DNA of 5,074 nucleotides from Thermomicrobiaceae bacterium. GTDB lineage: Bacteria > Chloroflexota > Chloroflexia > Thermomicrobiales > Thermomicrobiaceae. How positions within the stretch are numbered: the first letter of the stretch is position 1; each line of letters starts with the position of its first letter. Below are positions 1-5,074 of the stretch, one piece after another. The stretch is taken from contig SLFF01000083.1 in NCBI GenBank assembly GCA_007124395.1, positions 1 to 5,074 on the forward strand, read 5' to 3'. A program made the translations under genes and the position numbers. The notes under the pieces were generated by a model. That model was given only the letters and a program-made list of their open reading frames with translations. It was not told where the DNA came from and did not search any database.

Positions 1-517
1 CACCAGCGGCCAGTGGCGCGAGCAACTGGGGTAGCCGATTCATGATCTGTTCGAGCGAGTTGGCGCGCTCCAACGTCATCGAGGCTCGCTCGGCGACGTC
101 TGGGATCAGTGATCGACGAGCAGCCATACCTGGTGCGCTGAACAGATTGCTGATGAAGACGAGTGCGGCGATCGCCCAGACTTCCAGCCCGATCGTCAGA
201 TGCAGGATCGGGATCAATGCCAGAAAGACGCCCGAGAACATCTCTGCCAGGAGCGCCGTCCGGGCATGACCGATCCGGTCGATGAACACCCCGCCGAATA
301 GTCCCGCCAGAACCAGCGGCGCAGCTGCCGCGAACCCAACCAGGCCGGTCTGCGCACCGCTCCCGGTGATCTGATAGACCAGCCACGGCACCACCACCAG
401 CGAGAGCACGTTTCCGGTCTGGGCAAACCCGGTTGCGCTGAGCAAACCGATGAGTGGTCGGCGATTGACGTCATCGGGAGCACGCTGGGTGTCGGACAGA
501 TATTCGGACGTATTCAT
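1..517 (-). CDS. MFS exporter, MFS_3/EntS-like, N-terminal 172 residues (C-terminus outside window)
   Basis: I translated this by hand from the ATG at 515-517; the frame stays open to the window edge, giving 172 residues of about 400 expected for the family. An in-frame TAA at 527-529 lies just upstream and the next in-frame ATG is residue 93, so this start is well fixed. After a hydrophilic leader (residues 1-21) come hydrophobic segments at about 22-48, 57-79, 88-108 and 110-130, with another beginning near 160. The loop after the second segment carries MFS motif A (GGVFIDRIGHAR, 75-86), and PWLVYQITGSG (44-54) is typical of the MFS_3 / TM_effector group. A charged amphipathic stretch (RRSLIPDVAERASMTLERAN, 134-153) follows the fourth segment, as usual there. 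By family this is an inner-membrane proton-driven exporter of drugs, siderophores or other small molecules; the substrate cannot be read from this half. It has its own promoter upstream. The ribosome binding site is weak (GAGAAAG, about 12 bases from the ATG). MFS membership is very likely; the subfamily is likely. Confidence 0.88.
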   Translation of the reverse strand, partial: MNTSEYLSDTQRAPDDVNRRPLIGLLSATGFAQTGNVLSLVVVPWLVYQITGSGAQTGLVGFAAAAPLVLAGLFGGVFIDRIGHARTALLAEMFSGVFLALIPILHLTIGLEVWAIAALVFISNLFSAPGMAARRSLIPDVAERASMTLERANSLEQIMNRLPQLLAPLAAG

Positions 518-537
518 GGCAATCGGTTACTTTCTCA

Positions 538-549
538 GACTGAACAGTC
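538..549. repeat. Short perfect inverted repeat in the MFS gene leader
   Basis: GACTGAACAGTC is a perfect inverted repeat with 5-base arms and a 2-base centre. It overlaps a second one, TCAGACTGA (535-543). Both lie in the predicted 5' leader, directly upstream of the weak ribosome binding site. They could be a small operator for a dimeric repressor or a weak RNA hairpin with a 4-base loop near the ribosome site. The arms are short enough to arise by chance. Confidence 0.3.
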
Positions 550-572
550 ACTATCAGGACTCAATGAGGTCC

Positions 573-602
573 ATTCTAGGGCCACTGAGAGGTATTTGTC
601 AA
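573..602 (-). promoter_or_regulatory. Sigma-70-type promoter for the MFS gene
   Basis: On the minus strand a perfect -35 box TTGACA (597-602) is followed by an 18-base spacer and a -10 box TAGAAT (573-578, one mismatch to TATAAT). Just upstream of the -35 box is an A-rich tract (about 603-620, read as CGAAAACAATCAAAAGTA) that resembles an UP element. Transcription would begin near 566, leaving a leader of about 50 bases before the ATG at 517. This supports separate transcription of the transporter rather than simple read-through from the large helicase gene. The call rests on box match and placement only. Confidence 0.75.
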
Positions 603-618
603 TACTTTTGATTGTTTT

Positions 619-637
619 CGTTCTGATTCTCATTATT
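619..637 (-). promoter_or_regulatory. Possible Fur-box-like operator upstream of the MFS promoter
   Basis: The minus-strand sequence AATAATGAGAATCAGAACG matches the classical 19-base Fur consensus GATAATGATAATCATTATC at 13 positions. Most of the agreement is in the left part (ATAATGA-AATCA); the right half-site is poor. It lies about 17 bases upstream of the -35 box. That is not the best place for Fur repression, which usually covers the core promoter. The region is AT-rich, so a chance match is quite possible. If real, it would point to iron control of the exporter, in line with a siderophore-exporter reading. This is a weak candidate. Confidence 0.25.
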
Positions 638-708
638 TATGCAGAATTGATGAGCGTTGGAGATGAGCGACGACTTCCGGGGAGTGGGAGTTTCGGGTGA
701 GGGCAATG

Positions 709-3700
709 TCAGGCGTTCGGTGCGGAGGAGAGGTTTCCGCGCTCATCGGCCACCAGTCGGCCTTCACGCTGGAGGGCGTCGATCCGCTTTTCGAGAACCG
801 ACACTGCAACATGTCCAGTCCGCTGCATTCCGAGACCGCGGACAACCATTCGGGCTGCTTCGGAGGGAGAGATCGTAAAGGAGCGCTGAACGACATCGAA
901 GATGATCGCGTCCAGCTCTTCCGGGGCAACCAGTTCCAGGGTGCGCTCGGTCTGTTCGAGCAGCATCCGGGACCTGATCGGTGGTGTCGTCATGTCGACC
1001 GGCCAGACGAACCCGCCATTCCGCTGCTGCAGGTGCCGGTAGTGCACCAGGCGATGCACGATATCGAGAATTCTGTCCCGGATGCGGCTGCCGGTCCGCT
1101 TCAAACCGGCTGCCTTGACGATTCGCCGGGCCAGAACATCCTCATGAATCGGCCCCTCGACGGAGACCACTTCCATGATCGCCTGTGCCAGCTCTTTGTC
1201 CGGCACACTCGCGAAATCGGGCCCCTGCTTCTGTATTATCAGATCGGCAAACTCATACGGCGGCAGCCTCACATCGTCTGGCTCGACGACCGGCTCGGGC
1301 TCCGCGCGCTGCACATGACTCTCTGTTGAGTTCTCCCGCACCGGCGGTTCGGGCACATCCTGCGCGGCACGCGCCTCTTCGATCGCGTCGATCAGCCGCT
1401 TCATCTCGATATCTCGATCGTTGAACCAGTCCGTGCTCCAGATACGGTGGAATCGCCAGCCAAGCCCTTCGAGCACTTGCTGGCGAAGCCGGTCACGATC
1501 ACGCGAGGATCTGGAGCTGTGATAGGTGGCACCGTCGCACTCGACCGCCAGCAAATGGCGACCCGGTCGTTCCGGGTCGATGATCGCCAGATCAATGAAA
1601 TACCCAGCCGAGCCAACCTGGGTATCGGCCTGGTACCCGGCCTGCTGCAGGGCCGACAGCACGACTGCTTCGAACGGAGACTGGGCACCTTGGCCTGAGA
1701 CGACGGGACCCGGAAACTCATTCGTCCGGGCGTAGTGCAGGAATGTCCGCAGCGCCTGAACACCGCGACTCGGGCTGCTGAAGGGGATATCCTCGTCAGT
1801 GATGTTGGTGAACACCTCGCACCGTCGTCGAGCCCGGGTAATCAGCACATTCAGACGGCGTTCCCCACCCTCCTGGTTGATCGGGCCGAAATTGTTGGTT
1901 ATTCGCCCGCTGGCATCGCGGCCGTATCCAACGCTGATGAAGATCACGTCCCGTTCGTCGCCCTGCACATTCTCCAGGCTCTTGATGAAGAACGGCTCGG
2001 CCGGGTGATCGGCAAAGAATGATTCGGCAGATGGATCCTCACGACGAAGCATTTCCAGCTGATCGCGAATCGTTTCCGCCTGCGCCGAACTGAACGCGGC
2101 GATTCCGAGGGTGAGCCCGGGTGTCTCGGCAACATGCGACATCGCGGCCTGCGCCACCACTCTCGCTTCCTCGATATTGTTTCGTGCGTTCCCCCGATCG
2201 TAGATCGAATCGGGAAGGTGATGAAACCGCAAACCGAGCGCGCCCGGCTCCTGGGTCGGGCTCGGGAAGACCACCAGTCGATTCTCGTAGAACTCCTGAT
2301 TCGATACCGCGATGAGCGATTCATGCTGGCTGCGATAGTGCCAGCGCAGCATACGCTCCGGCGCACCCTGGGCCAGGAACAGGTTGAGAATGCTCTGCAT
2401 ATCGCTAGTGGAAACCAGCGTCTCGTCCGGCTCCACATCCTCTTCGATCGTCCGCTGGAAGAAATCGGTCGGCGGCAACTGCCGATCATCGCCAACCACA
2501 ATCGCCTGCTGACCACGAAGAATCGCCCCGAAAGCATCCACCGGCTTCACCTGACTCGCTTCATCGAAGATCACTAGATCGAACTGCAAGGCACCTTTGG
2601 GAAGGAAGTTGGCCACGGAAAGCGGGCTCATCATGAATACCGGTTTGATCGCCTGAATGGCGTTCCCGGCGCGGCGCATCAAGGTGCGGATCGGCAGGTT
2701 ACGACGCTTCTTCTGAATCTCGGTGGTCAGGGTGCGGAGTTCGCCGCCACCGGAGCGGGGCAGTTCTTCCCAGTGCTTGCGAGCCAGCAACGCCTGGTTC
2801 CAGCGCAACTGGTCCATATCCAGTCGACCGAACTCACGGCGCCAGAGCTCCTTGCTGGCGCCACCGGTCTGACTCAGCACGGATCGGGTCCGCCAGGCGT
2901 GATCCAGCAGGTTGAAATGCACCCGATAGCGGAACAGGTCGTCGAAGTGATCGCCCGCCTCGTCCCATGACCACGCCAGCCGGGTGACATCAGACATGCC
3001 CTCATCGGTGCAGGCACGTCCGGCCCGCTGAAACGCAACCCACTGGCTCAACTGTCCGACGTTTTCCAGCCATCGACGGACTAGCGCAGCCTGGTCTTCA
3101 ATCGCCCAGTCAGAGACAGGCTCGCTGGATGGATCGTACTCACGATGATCGAACTCCAGTCGCCGGCAGACCCCATCGATCAGATCGCCGGCCGCAAGCC
3201 ATTCCTCTCCGAGTCGAGACGCCAGCGAGGAGAGCTCCTCCCGATCGGCTCCCTCGTCCAGCGCCCGCAGCAGAGAGCTGTTCAGCCCCTGTTTCTCGAC
3301 ATCCCGCTGGAGCGAGGTTGCGCTGGTAAACAGACGATTGAGATGTGCCCAGTCAGAATTGCGCCCCTTCCAGGCAGACCCGAACATGGCGGAGCCGAGC
3401 TGGTCCTGAGCTTCGATCTCATTGCAGGTCTTCTGGTACTGATGAACCTTGAGCAGGAGATCGACCCGATCCCAGATGTCCTCGGGTGCGGCATCGGAGA
3501 CGTAGTCGCTCAGGCGGCCGCGAGTTCGCCAGTACGTCGGCGAGAGCCAGCGAAACGGCGAACGGCGCCATGACTGCATAATCTCGATCGTCTCATCGAA
3601 ATCAGCCTGCCACGTCTCTTCGAGAATCGAATCTGCGTGCATCTCGCGTATCTGCTGGCTCAACTTCCCGTCGATCAGCAGCGACTCGATCTCGTTTTCC

Positions 3701-5074
3701 CGCTTGAGCCAGTGGGGGTCGGAATAGCGAACTTCGCCCTGAGATTCAGCGCTAACCGCACGCTTGCCGGTCGCTACCGCGGTCTGTATTCCGGCCCGGG
3801 CGCCTTTCGGAGGCTGGTGAAGTTTCGACCAGAATGTCGCATTGGTCTCCACCACCCGCGAGAGTGCCTGGCGAGTCTCCAGCAATGTCCTCCGGAGATT
3901 CTCCATATCGATCGGAGACAACTCGCTGAGCCGGACACCGAGAAACGGGTGCGCTTTCGGATCACCGACCTGACGACGGGACAGCTGGAGATCGGTAACC
4001 AGAGAGGCCCGCCGATGGAATGTTGCGACATCCCAGTCCGGAGCCGTGCGCAGATCGAGAAACGGCCAGTCGTCAACCGGACACTCATCCTGCATCTGAA
4101 CAACCACGCCGAGCGCCTCATAGGCGGAGATACCCGTCTCACCGATCGGCGTTCCGAGCGCATCACAGTATGTGTTAAGCCAGGCACGGTTCGCACCCAG
4201 GCGACGCTGATCATCGAGATCGTTCGCCAGATACGGTTCACCAAGCCCGAGGGTTGCGCTGAGATCATCCAGCACCCGGCGTTTCCGGGTCTTGGTGCCG
4301 TGCAGCTCCAGACAGGCCATTCCGAGTTCAAGCTGATCGAGGCGCCGCTTGACGACCTCCAGCGCCGCCATCTTCTCGGCCACGAAGAGCACCTTCTTGC
4401 CCCGGCCAATTGCCAGCGCAATCAGATTGGTAATCGTCTGGGACTTCCCGGTTCCGGGCGGCCCCTGAATCACCATCGTGCGGCCTTCGATGGCGTCCAG
4501 TAACGCCAGTGTCTGGGAGCTATCCGCATCGACGACCATCGGATGATCATCATCGTTGACGACGTCATCCAGAAACTGCTGTTCGCTGTACTGCGATGGC
4601 TCCCGCTGGAAGCCCTCAGTGCTCAGCAAGCCAGTGAGGACAGGATGCGACAGCAATTGCCCGTCATCCGGCCAGGTCTCGACATCGAGGTCGTGATACA
4701 TCAGAAATTTGTTGAATGAGAACTGGTTCAGCACGACACGATCGATATCGACCTGCCAGCGTTTCTGTCCGGCAATCGCATTGGCCACGCGCGAAAGATA
4801 ATCGGACAGCAGCATGGTCTCCGGATCATATTCAGGCAGCTCGATACCGAACTCGGCCTCCAGCTTGGCAACCAGTGACAGGTTTCGGCCAATCTCTTCG
4901 CCCGAGTACGTCACCACGAACTGCGCGGTGGCGTCTCGTCGAGTCAGCTCAACCGGCACCAGCACCAGTGGCGCGTACCTGGCTTTGCTGCTGGAGTCGG
5001 CCTCATACCATTCGAGCATCCCAAAGGCCAGAAAGAGGGTATTGAGTCCCTGCTCTTCCAGGGAGATCCGGGCA
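709..5074 (-). CDS. DUF4011 / SF1 helicase / Vsr-like endonuclease / DUF3320 multidomain protein (N-terminus outside window)
   Basis: The stop TGA is at 709-711. The frame is open to the window edge; the ATG at 5017-5019 is internal, because family-typical sequence (ISLEEQGLNTLFLAFG) continues upstream of it. Residues below count from that Met. Residues 1-175 are the conserved DUF4011-linked region (LVLVPVEL, NQFSFNKFLMYHDL). Helicase motifs: Walker A GPPGTGKS 186-193, motif Ia VLFVAEK 210-216, then a helical insert of about 600 residues, Walker B FDEASQ 818-823, motif III VVGDDRQLPPT 841-851, motif IV LRWHYRSQHE 891-900, motif V LENVQGDERD 1015-1024, motif VI ERRLNVLITRARR 1053-1065. An MTES_1575/Vsr-like nuclease spans 1114-1199 (SPFE, FID, VECDGATYH, HRIWSTDWF). 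A Pro/Glu-rich linker (about 1216-1252) leads to a DUF3320 module at 1276-1340 and a related copy at 1366-1430. All key helicase and nuclease residues appear intact. Inferred role: ATP-driven DNA or nucleic-acid translocase with nuclease, probably in defence or DNA processing; the target is unknown. Probably several hundred N-terminal residues are missing. Confidence 0.93.
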   Translation of the reverse strand, partial: ARISLEEQGLNTLFLAFGMLEWYEADSSSKARYAPLVLVPVELTRRDATAQFVVTYSGEEIGRNLSLVAKLEAEFGIELPEYDPETMLLSDYLSRVANAIAGQKRWQVDIDRVVLNQFSFNKFLMYHDLDVETWPDDGQLLSHPVLTGLLSTEGFQREPSQYSEQQFLDDVVNDDDHPMVVDADSSQTLALLDAIEGRTMVIQGPPGTGKSQTITNLIALAIGRGKKVLFVAEKMAALEVVKRRLDQLELGMACLELHGTKTRKRRVLDDLSATLGLGEPYLANDLDDQRRLGANRAWLNTYCDALGTPIGETGISAYEALGVVVQMQDECPVDDWPFLDLRTAPDWDVATFHRRASLVTDLQLSRRQVGDPKAHPFLGVRLSELSPIDMENLRRTLLETRQALSRVVETNATFWSKLHQPPKGARAGIQTAVATGKRAVSAESQGEVRYSDPHWLKRENEIESLLIDGKLSQQIREMHADSILEETWQADFDETIEIMQSWRRSPFRWLSPTYWRTRGRLSDYVSDAAPEDIWDRVDLLLKVHQYQKTCNEIEAQDQLGSAMFGSAWKGRNSDWAHLNRLFTSATSLQRDVEKQGLNSSLLRALDEGADREELSSLASRLGEEWLAAGDLIDGVCRRLEFDHREYDPSSEPVSDWAIEDQAALVRRWLENVGQLSQWVAFQRAGRACTDEGMSDVTRLAWSWDEAGDHFDDLFRYRVHFNLLDHAWRTRSVLSQTGGASKELWRREFGRLDMDQLRWNQALLARKHWEELPRSGGGELRTLTTEIQKKRRNLPIRTLMRRAGNAIQAIKPVFMMSPLSVANFLPKGALQFDLVIFDEASQVKPVDAFGAILRGQQAIVVGDDRQLPPTDFFQRTIEEDVEPDETLVSTSDMQSILNLFLAQGAPERMLRWHYRSQHESLIAVSNQEFYENRLVVFPSPTQEPGALGLRFHHLPDSIYDRGNARNNIEEARVVAQAAMSHVAETPGLTLGIAAFSSAQAETIRDQLEMLRREDPSAESFFADHPAEPFFIKSLENVQGDERDVIFISVGYGRDASGRITNNFGPINQEGGERRLNVLITRARRRCEVFTNITDEDIPFSSPSRGVQALRTFLHYARTNEFPGPVVSGQGAQSPFEAVVLSALQQAGYQADTQVGSAGYFIDLAIIDPERPGRHLLAVECDGATYHSSRSSRDRDRLRQQVLEGLGWRFHRIWSTDWFNDRDIEMKRLIDAIEEARAAQDVPEPPVRENSTESHVQRAEPEPVVEPDDVRLPPYEFADLIIQKQGPDFASVPDKELAQAIMEVVSVEGPIHEDVLARRIVKAAGLKRTGSRIRDRILDIVHRLVHYRHLQQRNGGFVWPVDMTTPPIRSRMLLEQTERTLELVAPEELDAIIFDVVQRSFTISPSEAARMVVRGLGMQRTGHVAVSVLEKRIDALQREGRLVADERGNLSSAPNA

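Larger units (their letters stand above)
518..708. other. Intergenic regulatory region, AT-rich
   Basis: This 191-base gap between the stop of the helicase-nuclease gene and the start of the transporter is much more AT-rich than either gene, chiefly at 590-650. It holds the promoter, the Fur-like site and the leader palindromes listed separately, and an 8-base direct repeat GATGAGCG (649-656 and 662-669, 13-base period). I see no rho-independent terminator for the helicase gene: no strong hairpin followed by a T run occurs on the minus strand here. No small gene was supported. Confidence 0.7.

Noticed and set aside
214..483. 89-codon minus-strand open frame inside the transporter gene
   Set aside because: It is out of frame with the MFS protein, whose motif A and membrane segments are unmistakable. 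The Trp/Arg/Cys-rich translation is a typical shadow.
557..572. GGAC...GTCC near the predicted transcription start, considered as an operator
   Set aside because: Only four arm bases pair cleanly; extending the arms needs a one-base bulge. Too weak to list as a site.
673..685. Imperfect palindrome ACTTCCGGGGAGT just after the helicase stop, considered as a terminator
   Set aside because: There is no loop, one pair is mismatched in the minus-strand RNA, and no T run follows.
697..1329. 210-codon open frame on the plus strand opposite the DUF3320 region
   Set aside because: Also antisense in register with the real gene; it has a shadow-like composition and no recognisable motif.
1944..2537. 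197-codon minus-strand open frame overlapping helicase motifs III to V
   Set aside because: It is a shifted-frame shadow of the helicase and is extremely Arg/Ser-rich; the helicase frame is uninterrupted here.
3637..4503. 288-codon open frame on the plus strand opposite the helicase
   Set aside because: It lies antisense and in codon register with a clearly conserved helicase region including Walker A. Such open frames are common opposite GC-rich genes, and its translation shows no recognisable domain.

Overview
The window holds two partial genes, both on the minus strand and both cut by the window edges, with a 191-base regulatory gap between them. The sequence is GC-rich with strongly G/C-ending codons. 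The gap (positions 518-708) is clearly more AT-rich and carries a near-consensus sigma-70-type promoter. This fits a GC-rich free-living bacterium. Nothing in the window fixes the phylum; Chloroflexota or Actinomycetota-like lineages are possible, but that is a guess.

Right and centre (709-5074, minus strand): a very large multidomain protein, at least 1454 codons, open at its N-terminus. In order it carries the end of a DUF4011-type N-terminal region, a split superfamily 1 helicase with a long helical insert between Walker A and Walker B, a Vsr/DUF559-like endonuclease of the MTES_1575 type, a Pro/Glu-rich linker, a DUF3320 winged-helix-like module, and a second, more divergent copy of that module. 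Proteins of this architecture are found in genomic islands, and related helicase-Vsr proteins have been linked to phage defence (Hhe-like). This is the most interesting content of the window: one polypeptide with motor, nuclease and DNA-binding parts.

Left (1-517, minus strand): the first 172 residues of a major facilitator superfamily exporter of the MFS_3/EntS-like type, with its MFS motif A intact. It lies downstream of the helicase gene in the same orientation.

Between them (518-708): a TTGACA / TAGAAT promoter with an 18-base spacer drives the transporter separately. It has an AT-rich upstream element, a weak Fur-box-like sequence and small palindromes near the start of transcription. 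The transporter is therefore probably its own regulated unit and not a working partner of the helicase-nuclease. No RNA genes, mobile elements, CRISPR arrays or convincing terminators were seen.
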